Shown here piece by piece: positions 8,327 through 18,200 of a stretch of 64,000 bases of DNA. A model generated the notes under the pieces. It worked only from the letters and a program-made list of their open reading frames with translations, did not search any database and was not told the DNA's origin. Position 1 is the first letter of the stretch. Every line of letters begins with the position of its first letter. Source of the stretch: Pseudomonas sp. GGS8. Lineage in GTDB: Bacteria; Pseudomonadota; Gammaproteobacteria; Pseudomonadales; Pseudomonadaceae. The position numbers were made by a program, and so were the translations under genes. The DNA is taken from NCBI RefSeq assembly GCF_024168645.1, contig NZ_JALJWF010000001.1, positions 1,665,001 through 1,729,000 on the forward strand. Direction: 5' to 3'.

Positions 8327-9313
8327 TTATATTTTGCGCAATTGTTCCAACGCCTCATACGGTTCCCGCGCCCAGCGTTCCACCCGCTCACGAAGCAGCG
8401 TTGAGGCTTCGCGATGCTTGCCTTCGCTGTCGTCGACAAACACCTGCGACGGCTGCTTGGCATGCTGCCCCGCCGCCGCAAACACCTGCGACGGCTGCTT
8501 GGCATGCTGCCCCGCCGCCGCAAACACCTGCCTGCGCTGCTCGAAGTCCAAAGCAAAGAGCGCTGCCAACCGCCCCGCCATGGCCTGCGGCAGTTCACTG
8601 TAATTCACCGCCCAGCCGCCAAATGCCTGGCATTGCGCCAACCCCGACACCAGCAACCGCGCCAACCGCCGAGCGATGTAATCCTCACGGCTGCTGAATG
8701 GAAATTCGTCATCCAGCACACTGGCGCCGATCATCCCCGGCACCATGTGCACGCCCGGGCGACGCAGATGCGAGACAGCAATTTCCAACGGGTCACGATA
8801 AAGAAACAGCCACGGCGTTTCAGGGAAGCATTCACGCAGCAACGGCAGTTCACCGATGTTCCAGGCGTCGAGTTTGATCACCAGCCGTTGCTCCACGCCG
8901 CGCCGGCATTGCCCGTAGGCCGACAGTAATCCTTTGATCGCGGCACGGCGCTCGACGGTGGGTAGATCGCTACGCAGAAACGCATCCAGCGGCGGTGGTT
9001 CGCTGATGACAATATGATTGTCGAGTTGCGCCAGCATCTGGCTGATCAGGGTCGAGCCACAGCGGGAGGCGTGAAAGATAAAGGCGCTCGGCGGTAGACT
9101 TGGGCTGCAAGCCTGCCAGTCAGCGAGGGTCGACAATGCCGTCGTTCGGCGAAACGCCTGATTGAACGGCAGCCGCAGCGCATCCTCCACGGCGTCACGA
9201 AAAAACGGCTGGTGCAGCCGCGCGTCACCGAACCAGCACCAGTCGACTTGCCATTGCCCGGCGTCTTGCCACACGCGAATCGGCAACCAGCCTTCGAGGT
9301 TCAGGCGCTCCAT
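8327..9313 (-). CDS. Sulfotransferase-family protein with internal tandem duplication
   Basis: The 328-residue cytoplasmic protein carries the 5'-phosphosulfate-binding loop of PAPS-dependent sulfotransferases (FIFHASRCGSTLISQML, about residues 78-94). Further on, PWLFLYRDPLEIAVSHLRRPG matches the 3'-phosphate-binding region with its conserved Arg and Ser. It should move sulfate from PAPS to an acceptor that cannot be read from the sequence. It is the last gene of the six-gene operon and overlaps the beta-hydroxylase stop by 13 bases. The 42-base tandem duplication at 8438-8531 inserts a second copy of QVFAAAGQHAKQPS near residues 264-291 and keeps the frame. Activity of the duplicated form is uncertain. 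Confidence 0.85.
   Translation of the reverse strand: MERLNLEGWLPIRVWQDAGQWQVDWCWFGDARLHQPFFRDAVEDALRLPFNQAFRRTTALSTLADWQACSPSLPPSAFIFHASRCGSTLISQMLAQLDNHIVISEPPPLDAFLRSDLPTVERRAAIKGLLSAYGQCRRGVEQRLVIKLDAWNIGELPLLRECFPETPWLFLYRDPLEIAVSHLRRPGVHMVPGMIGASVLDDEFPFSSREDYIARRLARLLVSGLAQCQAFGGWAVNYSELPQAMAGRLAALFALDFEQRRQVFAAAGQHAKQPSQVFAAAGQHAKQPSQVFVDDSEGKHREASTLLRERVERWAREPYEALEQLRKI
8438..8531. repeat. 42-bp in-frame tandem duplication plus partial third unit
   Basis: Units at 8438-8479 and 8480-8521 are identical, and the first 10 bases of a third copy follow to 8531. The duplication lies inside the sulfotransferase gene and adds 14 residues without a frameshift. The perfect identity points to a recent slippage event. 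Confidence 0.95.
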
Positions 9314-10086
9314 TGTTCAGTCCACTGGCGGCGACCGTCGCGCATCGCCGCGCGCAGTTCTTCACGGGTAAACGCAAGGTCACGCTCGGCGGCCAACTCC
9401 AGGGTGCGGGCGATAAAGGCTTCGTTGTCCTGCAATCCCTGCAAGGTCTTGCACAATTGCGGATCGCTGACCAGCAGCGCCTTGAACTGCGCAAAAGCGT
9501 TATGACCGATGTCGGGCGACGGCGTGGTTGCCACCCCGTCGATAATCGCCTGCTCCAGCCAGGCACCGGGCCGGCAATCAAGCACCAGATGAACCCGTGC
9601 CCGGGTATCGCGATTGTCCACGCGATGCGGCCTCGCCAGGTCGAGATACCAGCATTCGCCAGCGGTCATCGGCATGCGCTGGCCGTCCAGCATGAAGTCC
9701 ACTTGAGGTGGGCTGAGCAGCGGAATGTGCAGACGCAAGTCCGCTCCCGGTTCGCCCAGGTCATAGTCGCGATGCTCGTGGATACGCCCGCCAGGGCCAA
9801 GTCGCAACAGGCGCGCGCAGACGATCTCCAGCGGCAGATCCCGCAGCCCTTGCTGCCATCTGACATCCCGTCGCCAGGGTTCGCGCCATTGCGGCTCACC
9901 GCGGCCGGGTGCCAGTTCCGTCAAGGCATCGGCTGCGGAAATCAGCGCCACGCCGCTCCAGTCGCCCGTGTAATAAGCGCTGTTGAAATGACCGTGCCAG
10001 TCGCCCTCACCAATCGCCGCCAGCGCCTGCAACAGCAACGGCAAATCTACCGTTACCGGCAACCGTGAGAATGCCGGCCGGCTCAT
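9301..10086 (-). CDS. Aspartyl/asparaginyl beta-hydroxylase domain protein
   Basis: The 261-residue protein has the 2-oxoglutarate/Fe(II) dioxygenase fold of the Asp/Asn beta-hydroxylase family. The metal-binding HRD (an HxD) sits within IHEHRDYDLGEPGADLRLH (about residues 108-126). The distal His and Arg lie in GECWYLDLARPHRVDN, followed by VHLVLDCRPG. Such enzymes hydroxylate the beta-carbon of Asp or Asn in proteins or peptides. The start overlaps the APS kinase stop by 4 bases and the stop overlaps the sulfotransferase start by 13. The ATG at 10086 is chosen over an in-frame ATG at 10107, which would lie inside the kinase gene. The likely substrate, by context only, is the giant protein encoded in the same operon. 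Confidence 0.88.
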   Translation of the reverse strand: MSRPAFSRLPVTVDLPLLLQALAAIGEGDWHGHFNSAYYTGDWSGVALISAADALTELAPGRGEPQWREPWRRDVRWQQGLRDLPLEIVCARLLRLGPGGRIHEHRDYDLGEPGADLRLHIPLLSPPQVDFMLDGQRMPMTAGECWYLDLARPHRVDNRDTRARVHLVLDCRPGAWLEQAIIDGVATTPSPDIGHNAFAQFKALLVSDPQLCKTLQGLQDNEAFIARTLELAAERDLAFTREELRAAMRDGRRQWTEQWSA

Positions 10087-10688
10087 CGTTTTGGCAGCAC
10101 CGCGCATTCACCGAGCCAGGTCAGTAAGCGGTCGAGACAGGCCTCCACCGACAGCGCGCCCGTGTCGAGCACCAACGACGCGCATGGTGGTGGTTCGTAA
10201 GGCGCGGAGACGCCGGTAAACCCCGCCAACTCACCCCGTCGAGCCCGGGCGTAATGACCTTTGGGATCACGCTGCTCACATACCGCCAAAGAAGCGCTGC
10301 ACCAGACTTCGCGATAATCCTCGCCCAACCGTCCGGCGAACAATTCACGCAGTTCCACTAGGGGAGCGATCATCGCGAGGATGACGATCTGCCCGTTCTC
10401 GACCAACAGCGCCGCGAGTTCGCTGGCGCGGCGGATGTTTTCCAGACGATCGCCGTCGGTAAACCCCAGATCACGATTGAGCCCGACCCGCAGTCCGTCT
10501 CCATCGAGCACCACACTGTGCACGCCGTGCTCAAACAGTTCGGCGTGCAGTGCCTGGGCCAATGTCGACTTGCCCGCAGCCGGTAAACCGGTCAGCAGAA
10601 TCGCCGCGCCACGATGGCCGTTGCGGGCCTCCCGTTGGGCGCGGCTGATGCTCGCCGTCGGCGCCAGCAGATTACCGGACCGGGTCAT
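10083..10688 (-). CDS. cysC: Stand-alone adenylylsulfate (APS) kinase
   Basis: This 201-residue enzyme phosphorylates APS to PAPS, the sulfate donor of sulfotransferases. It shows the Walker A loop GLPAAGKST (about residues 34-42), the VLDGDGLRVGLNRDLGFT substrate loop with the following RLENIRR helix, and the EQRDPKGHYARARRGELAGFTG lid segment of APS kinases. Pseudomonads generally reduce APS directly and carry a CysN-fused kinase, so a separate copy inside an operon with two sulfotransferases suggests dedicated PAPS supply. It overlaps tolC by 17 bases and the hydroxylase by 4. The variant loop GLPAAGKST in place of the usual GLSGSGKST keeps the essential Lys-Ser/Thr. Confidence 0.9.
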   Translation of the reverse strand: MTRSGNLLAPTASISRAQREARNGHRGAAILLTGLPAAGKSTLAQALHAELFEHGVHSVVLDGDGLRVGLNRDLGFTDGDRLENIRRASELAALLVENGQIVILAMIAPLVELRELFAGRLGEDYREVWCSASLAVCEQRDPKGHYARARRGELAGFTGVSAPYEPPPCASLVLDTGALSVEACLDRLLTWLGECAVLPKR

Positions 10689-12186
10689 GAGCCACCGGCA
10701 CTGAGATGTTGCCCGCCGCCCACGCCTCTTCGCGATTGGCCAGTGCCGTGGCGATAGACTGGACTTCGGTTGATTGCACCTCGTCCGGCAGCGGATCGAG
10801 ACCGGCGCTGGCGAAGATTTGCCCGTAAGCGTTGCGCAGGTCCGCGTAGGACAGGTCGCGACGCAGATCCGCCTGCAACGTGTTCAACTCGCCCTGGATC
10901 AGATCCAGTTCGCCCAACCCTGCCGCCTGATATCGGTTGCGCAGTTGACCGACGATTTGCCCATCGATGTTCGACAGTTGCTGATTGGTCTGGAACTGCC
11001 GCAACGCTTCGCGGTAGTTGGCGTTGGCCACATAGAGCTGGGCCAGCACTGCGATGGACATCGCCTGACGACGTGCCGTGGCGACTTCTTCGCCGGCCTT
11101 GGCGACGTCGATCGCGGCGGGTGCGGAGATCACATTGAACAGGTTCCAGGTGACCTTCACCCCGTAATCCGCCCAGCCCTGCTCCACCAAAAACGAGTTG
11201 CTGTCGTAATGCCCGCCAGCGGAGAACTCCAGCCCTGGTAACAGGCGCAGCATGGCTTTGCGGGTTTCGGCGGCGCTGATGCGGGTCTGGTAATCCTGCT
11301 CTCGCAGCTCCGGCCGACTGGTCAAAGCTTCCTGTTCCAGGCTGGCGAGGTCGACCTTGAGTTCCGGAATGACATAATCGTCCTGGGTCGCCAGTGTCAG
11401 CTCGGTGTTCAGCGGCAGGTTGATCAGGGTCGCCAGCTCGGTTTTCGCCAGCGACAGCGCACGGCGTTGCTCTTCCAGTTGCCGGGTGGCTTCGATCAGC
11501 GAGCGTTGATAAGCCAACGACTGAATCGGATCGCCGATGCGCTGCTGGCTCATGCTCTGGCTATTCTCACGGGCGGTGTCGACTCGGGCCATGAGGCTGT
11601 CGATCTGCTTGAGCAAGCGTTCGGCAGCCACGGCTCGCCAATAGGCCGAGCGCACGTCCTGAACGATGGTGTTGATCACCTTGCGCCGCCGCTCCTGCAC
11701 GATCAGCCGCTGATCGCCCTGCTGCTTGGCGCTGATGTAGCTGACGCCGAAGTCGAGCACGTTCCAGACCATGGTCAGGTCCGCCACGTCACGGTCGCGG
11801 TCCTGGGAGGTCGACGGCTCCAGGGACTGGGTGCCGGTGCGCACGCTCCGGCTGCTGGAGGCGTTGACGTTGTTGCGCCCCACGTAACCGGCATCCAGCG
11901 CCATGCGCGGCAGCATGTCGAAACTGGCGAGGTCAAATTGGCGCTTGGCCAGGGCTTCTTCCATGATCTTGAGCCGGCCTTCGAGGTTGTATTTCACCGC
12001 GCGGGCCATGGCCTGGTGCAGGGTCAGCGGGCCGCTAAGGGGCTCCTGACCCTTGTACATGTTTTGCAGATCGCTTTTGGCGCGCTGTTGGCTGACGCTG
12101 CGTTCGATCGGTTGACTGGTGACTGCACATCCGCTGATCGCCAGCGCCAGCAGGCTGGCGCCGAACAACTTATGACTTCTTTTCAT
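10672..12186 (-). CDS. TolC-family outer-membrane lipoprotein of the giant-exoprotein operon
   Basis: The 504-residue protein has a signal peptide with lipobox ISGC (Cys at about residue 20) and two OEP repeats with long coiled-coil stretches (for example around SLARARTELATLINLPLN-like segments at 240-260). The LTLHQAMARAVKYNLEGRLK N-terminal OEP motif is clear. It is the only outer-membrane export channel in this operon. Its start lies 42 bases after the stop of the 2,621-residue exoprotein, and its end overlaps the APS kinase by 17 bases. This placement suggests that it is the exit duct for the exoprotein. It differs from LapE (36912-38264), so the two giant proteins have separate channels. 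Confidence 0.9.
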   Translation of the reverse strand: MKRSHKLFGASLLALAISGCAVTSQPIERSVSQQRAKSDLQNMYKGQEPLSGPLTLHQAMARAVKYNLEGRLKIMEEALAKRQFDLASFDMLPRMALDAGYVGRNNVNASSSRSVRTGTQSLEPSTSQDRDRDVADLTMVWNVLDFGVSYISAKQQGDQRLIVQERRRKVINTIVQDVRSAYWRAVAAERLLKQIDSLMARVDTARENSQSMSQQRIGDPIQSLAYQRSLIEATRQLEEQRRALSLAKTELATLINLPLNTELTLATQDDYVIPELKVDLASLEQEALTSRPELREQDYQTRISAAETRKAMLRLLPGLEFSAGGHYDSNSFLVEQGWADYGVKVTWNLFNVISAPAAIDVAKAGEEVATARRQAMSIAVLAQLYVANANYREALRQFQTNQQLSNIDGQIVGQLRNRYQAAGLGELDLIQGELNTLQADLRRDLSYADLRNAYGQIFASAGLDPLPDEVQSTEVQSIATALANREEAWAAGNISVPVAHDPVR

Positions 12187-12228
12187 CCTTGTATTGCCCC
12201 CGGTGCCGCACTGCTTTTAATGGTTCTT

Positions 12229-15200
12229 TCAGGCCTGCATTTCACTGATGCCGACCTGTTGCAAAGCCGCGGCCAGGCTGTCGACCTGCCGTTGCTCGGT
12301 GTCTTTGAGCTGTTGTAATTGCTGGCCAAGACTCGGTGCGCCAAACACGCCGCGCAGCCCTTGGGAAGCATCCCCCGCTTTGATTGACTGATTACCAAAG
12401 GTGTTCAGCGAATCCCCCTCGCTACTGGTGGCCTGATTGAACAGGCTCGACAGCGTGCTGCTGCCGAAGACCCCGCCATCGCCCCCGCCAAAGCCGAGGA
12501 AGCCGTGGCCTGAGCCATCGCCACCGTTGTTACTGCTGCTGAATACCTGGGCGATAAAGCTTGGCGCCAACGCCCCGTGGTTCATGAAGATGTCACCCAG
12601 AGGGCGAATGCCATTGCCGATCACCCGTTGTTCAAACAGCGGGGCAAAGGTCAGCGGCGAGCCTAGATCGCCAGTGGGTGGGGTGAAGATGATCGGTTGC
12701 AATGGCACGTTCGGTGGATCGGCCACGACCACCGGTGTCAACACCAAGGGGGGTGGCGTCGGTACGGTGTCGATTGTGTAGTTATTGGATACCGCGACGC
12801 TGGCGCCCAGGTTGCCCGCCAGGTCCGTCACATTGCTGGTGTCCAGCGCAATGAAATTACTTGGGTCGGTGATGTTCGCGGTGGGCGTGAAGGTGCCGGT
12901 CCAGGTCTTGCCGCCATCGCTGCTGGCCAGATTGGTCAGTTCACCGTTGGTCACGCTCAGGTCCGACAAGTCGAAGTTGCTGACCGCTTCGCTGAACGTG
13001 AAGGTCACCAGTGTCGTCTGGCCAATTCCCAGCACCGGATTGGCAACCACGATGCTGACGGTCGGGCGGGTCGCATCGAGCGCATAGTTGTTGGAGATGG
13101 CGATGCTGGCGCCGGCATTGCCCGCGGCGTCGAGCACATTGCCGGTGTCGAGCAGGATCAGGTTGGTCGCATCGTTGATGCTTGCGGTCGGCGTAAGTGT
13201 GGCGGTCCAGGTCACTCCGCCGTCGCTGCTGGCCAGGTTGGACAACACGCCATTGGCCACGCTGAGGTCGGACAGGTCGAAACCGGACACCGCTTCGCTG
13301 AAGGTAAAGGTCACCGTGGTGGTCTCGCCGATACCCAGTTTATTGTCCGCGACCACAATGGTCGCGGTCGGACGCACGGTGTCGATGGCGTAGTTGTTGG
13401 AGTCAGTCACACCGACGCCGCTGTTGCCCGACACGTTGGTCACACCGCTGTTGTCCAGGCGGATCAGGTTAGTGGTGTCCGTGACGCTGGCGGCAGGCGT
13501 GAACGTCGCCGTCCAGGTCACGCCGCCATCGCTGGACGACACGCTGCTAAGGGTGCCGTTGGCAACGGTAAGGTCAGCGTTGCTGAAACCGCTGACCGCC
13601 TCAGAGAAGGTGATGGTGACCAACGAGGTTTCACCGACTTTGAGGGCGTTATCGGCGACCACGATGGTGGCGGTCGGCACCTGGGTTTCCACCACATAGT
13701 TGGCCGAGTTGGTGGTGCCCGACCCGGTATTGCCGGCCACGTCGGTCACACCGGTATTGTTCAGAGTGATGAGGTTGCTGGCGTCGGTAATCCCGGCAGT
13801 CGGGGTGAAGGTTGCGGTCCAGGTGATGCCACCGTCGCTGCTGCTCACCGCGCTCAAGGTACCGTTGGCAACGCTCAAATCACTGTTGTCGAAACCCGTC
13901 ACCGCTTCGCTGAAGGTGATGGTCACCAGGGCGGTTTCCCCCGGTTTCAGGGTCGAATCACTCAACACGATGGTCGCCGTCGGACGCTGGCTGTCGATGG
14001 CGTAGTTGTTGGAATCAGTGGTGCCGCCGCCGGCGTTGCCCGCCAGGTCGCTGATCCCGGTGTTGTCCAGGGTGATCAGATTGGTGGTGTCGTTGATGCC
14101 CGCCGAAGGCGTGAAGGTCGCCGTCCAGGTGATGCCGCCATCGCTGCTGCTCACCGCGCTCAGCGTACCGTTGGCGATGGTCAGGTCGGCGTTGGTGAAA
14201 CCGCTCACCGCTTCGCTGAAGGTGATGGTCACCAGCGAGGTTTCGCCGATTTGCAGCGCCGTGTCCGCGACCACGATGGTGGCCGTCGGGCGCACGGTGT
14301 CGATGGCGTAGTTGTTGGAATCGGTGGTGCCGTTACCCACGTTACCGGAGGCGGCCGCCTGCACGCCGGTGTTGTCCAGTGTGATCCGGTTGGTCGCGTC
14401 GGTGATGCTGGCGGTCGGGGTGAACGTGGCCGTCCAGGTGATGCCGCCATCGCTGCTGCTCACTGCCGTGAGCGTACCGTTGGCGATGGTCAGGTCGGCA
14501 TTGGTGAAACCGGTCACCGCTTCACTGAAGGTAATGGTCACCAGCGACGTTTCACCGATTTTCAGCGCGTTGTCGGCCACCACGATGGTGGCCGTTGGCG
14601 GCACCGTATCGATGGTGTAGTTGCCCGAGTTGGTGGTGCCACTGCCGGTGTTGCCGGCCACATCGGTCACACCGGTATTGTTCAGGGTGATGACGTTGCT
14701 CGTGTCATTCACGCCGGCGGTTGGGGTGAAGGTCGCGGTCCAGGTGATGCCGCCATCGCTGCTGCTCACCGCCGTGAGCGTACCGTTGGCGATGGTCAGG
14801 TCGGCATTGGTGAAACCGGTCACCGCCTCGGAGAAGGTGATCGTCACCAACGATGTTTCTCCGGCACTCAGGGCGGCGTCCGCCAGGACGATGGTGGCCG
14901 TCGGGCGTTGGCTGTCGACAGCGTAGTTGTTGGAGTCGGTGGTGCCACTGCCGGTGTTGCCTGCCCCATCGGTCACTCCGGTGTTGTCCAGGGTAATCAG
15001 GTTGGTCGCATCGGTGATGCTCGCTGCCGGTGTCAGGTTGGCGGTGTAGGTGATGTTATCGCTGGTGCTCAGACTGCTCAGGGTACCGTTGCTCACCGTC
15101 AGGTCGGCGAGGCTGAAGCCCGTCACCGCCTCGGAGAAGGTGATGGTCACCACTGATGTCTGACCCACCGCCAGCGCCGAGTCCGCGACCACGATGGTGG

Positions 15201-18200
15201 CCGTCGGGCGCACGGTATCGATGGCGTAGTTGTTGGAATCGGTGGTGCCGCTGCCGGCATTGCCCGAGCCATTTTGCACCCCGCTATTATCCAGGGTGAT
15301 GACGTTGGTGGTGTCGGTAATGGCGTTGGTCGGGGTGAACGTGGCCGTCCAGGTGATGCCGCCGTCGCTGCTGCTGACGGAGGTCAAGGTGCCGTTGGCA
15401 ATGGTCAGGTCGGCATTGGTGAAACCGCTCACTGCTTCACTGAACGTAATGGTCACCAGCGACGTTTCACCGATTCTCAGCGCATTGTCGGCCACCACGA
15501 TGGTGGCCGTCGGCAGCACCGTATCGATGGTGTAGTTGCCGGAGTTAGTGGTGCCGCTGCCGGTGTTGCCGGCCACATCGGTCACACCCGTGTTGTTCAG
15601 GGTGATGACGTTGCTCGAGTCACTCACGCCAACGGTCGGGGTGAAGGTCGCGGTCCAGGTGATGCCGCCGTCGCTGCTGCTCACCGCCGTAAGTGTACCG
15701 TTGGCGATGCTCAGGTCGGCGTTGGTGAAACCGCTCACCGCTTCGCTGAAGGTAATGGTCACCAGCGAGGTTTCGCCGGCACTCAGGGTAGCGTCTGCCA
15801 GGACGATGGACGCGGTGGGTCGGACCGTGTCGATGGCGTAGTTATTGGAATCGGTGGTGCCGCTGCCGGCGTTGCCCGCCAAATCGCTGATCCCGGTATT
15901 GTCCAGGGTGATCAGGTTGGTGGTGTCGTTGATGCTGGCGTTCGGGGTGAAGGTCGCCGTCCAGGTGATGCCGCCGTCGCTGCTGCTCACCGCACTCAAC
16001 GTGCCGTTGGCGATGGTCAGGTCCGCATTGGTGAAACCGCTCACCGCTTCGCTGAAGGTGATGGTCACCAGCGAGGTTTCGCCGATTTTCAGCGCTGTGT
16101 CCGCGACCACGATAGTGGCCGTCGGGCGCACGGTGTCGATCGCATAGTTGTTGGAATCGGTGGTGCCGCTGCCCACGTTACCGCTGGCGACGGCCTGCAC
16201 GCCGGTGTTGTCCAGGGTAATCAAGTTGGTCGCGTCGGTGGTGCTGGCGGTCGGGGTGAACGTCGCCGTCCAGGTGATGCCGCCGTCACCGCTGCTCACC
16301 GCGGAGAGCGTACCGTTGGCAATCGTCAGGTCAGCGTTGGTGAAGCCGGTTACGGCCTGATCGAAGGTGATGGTCACCAGTGACGTTTCGCCGATTTTCA
16401 GTGCGTTGTCGGCTACCACGATGGTCGCGGTCGGCGGGGCGGTGTCGATCACGTAGTTGTTCGAGTTGGTGGTGCCGCTGCCGGTGTTGCCCGCCAGATC
16501 ACTGACCCCGGTGTTGTTCAGGGTGATCAGGTTGGTAGTGTCGTTGATGCCCGCCGAAGGCGTGAAGGTCGCCGTCCAGGTGATGCCGCCATCGCTGCTG
16601 CTCACCGCACTCAGCGTGCCATTGGCGATCGTCAGGTCGGCGTTGGTGAAACCGCTCACCGCTTCGCTGAAGGTAATGGTCACCAGCGAGGTTTCGCCCG
16701 CGGTCAGCGTCGTATCGGCCAGCACAATCGCGGCGGTCGGGCGTACGGTGTCGATGGCGTAGTTGTTGGAGTCGGTGGTGCCGCTACCAGCGTTACCCGA
16801 CAGATCGCTGACCCCGGTGTTGTCCAGGGTGATCAGATTGGTGGTGTCGTTGATGCTGGCGCTCGGGGTGAAGGTCGCCGTCCAGGTGATGCCGCCGTCG
16901 CTGCTGCTCACCGCCGTGAGTGTCCCGTTGGCGATGGTCAGGTCCGCATTGGTGAAACCGCTCACCGCTTCGCTGAAGGTAATGGTCACCAGCGAGGTTT
17001 CGCCGATTTTCAGCGCCGTGTCCGCGACCACGATAGTGGCCGTCGGGCGCACGGTGTCGATCGCATAGTTGTTGGAATCGGTCGTGCCGCTGCCGGCATT
17101 GCCGACAGCATCGATGACCCCGGTGTTGTCCAGGGTGATCAGGTTGGTCGTGTCGGTGATGCTGGCGGTCGGGGTGAAGGTCGCGGTCCAGGTAATGCCG
17201 CCGTCACTGCTGCTCACCGCCGTGAGTGTACCGTTAGCGATGGTCAGGTCGGCATTGGTGAACCCGCTCACCGCCTCGGAGAAGGTGATGGTCACCAGTG
17301 AGGTTTCGCCGATTTTCAGCGCATTGTCTGCCACCACGATGGTCGCGGTTGGACGGAGCGTATCGATCGCATAGTTGTTCGAATCGGTGGTGCCGCTGCC
17401 GGCGTTACCCGCGAGATCGCTGACCCCGGTGTTGTTCAGGGTAATCAGGTTGGTCGTGTCATTGACGCTTGCCGAAGGCGTGAAGGTCGCGGTCCAGGTG
17501 ATGCCGCCATCGCTGCTGCTCACTGCGGTAAGTGTACCGTTGGCAATCGTCAGGTCGGCGTTGGTGAAACCGCTGACTGCTTCACTGAACGTAATGGTCA
17601 CCACCGAGGTTTCACCAATGCTCAGGCTGGTATCGGCCACCACCAGGGTCGCGGTCGGGCGCACGGTATCGATGGCGTAGTTGTTCGAATCAGTGGTGCC
17701 GCTCCCGGCGTTGCCCGCCGAGTCGCTGACCCCGGTGTTATCCAGAGTGATCAGGTTGGTCGTATCGGTGATGCTGGCGGTCGGGGTGAAGGTCCCCGTC
17801 CAGGTGATGCCGCCATCGCTACTGCTCACCGCCGTGAGCGTACCGTTGGCAATCGTCAGGTCCGCGTTGGTGAGACCGGTGACCGCTTCATTGAAGGTGA
17901 TGGTCACCAGCGAGGTTTCGCCGACTTTCAGCGCATTGTCCGCCACCACGATGGTCGCGGTCGGGCGTACGGTGTCGACCGTGTAGTTATTGGAGTTGGT
18001 GGTGCCGACGCCGGCGGTGCCCAGCCCGTTTATCACCCCGGTGTTATCCAGGGTAATGACGTTGGTCGTATCGGAAATACTGGCGGACGGGGTGAACGTT
18101 GCCGTCCAGGTGATGCCGCCATCGCTGCTGCTGACGGCGCTGAGGGTGCCGTTGGGGATAGTCAGGTCCGCGTTGGTGAAACCGGTCACGGCCTCGGAAA

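Noticed and set aside
12697..15156. 819-codon plus-strand open frame across the Ig repeats
   Set aside because: It is the antisense of the giant gene; the frame stays open only because the 306-bp repeat has high GC and no stops in that register. Its translation is low-complexity with a 102-residue echo of the real repeats.
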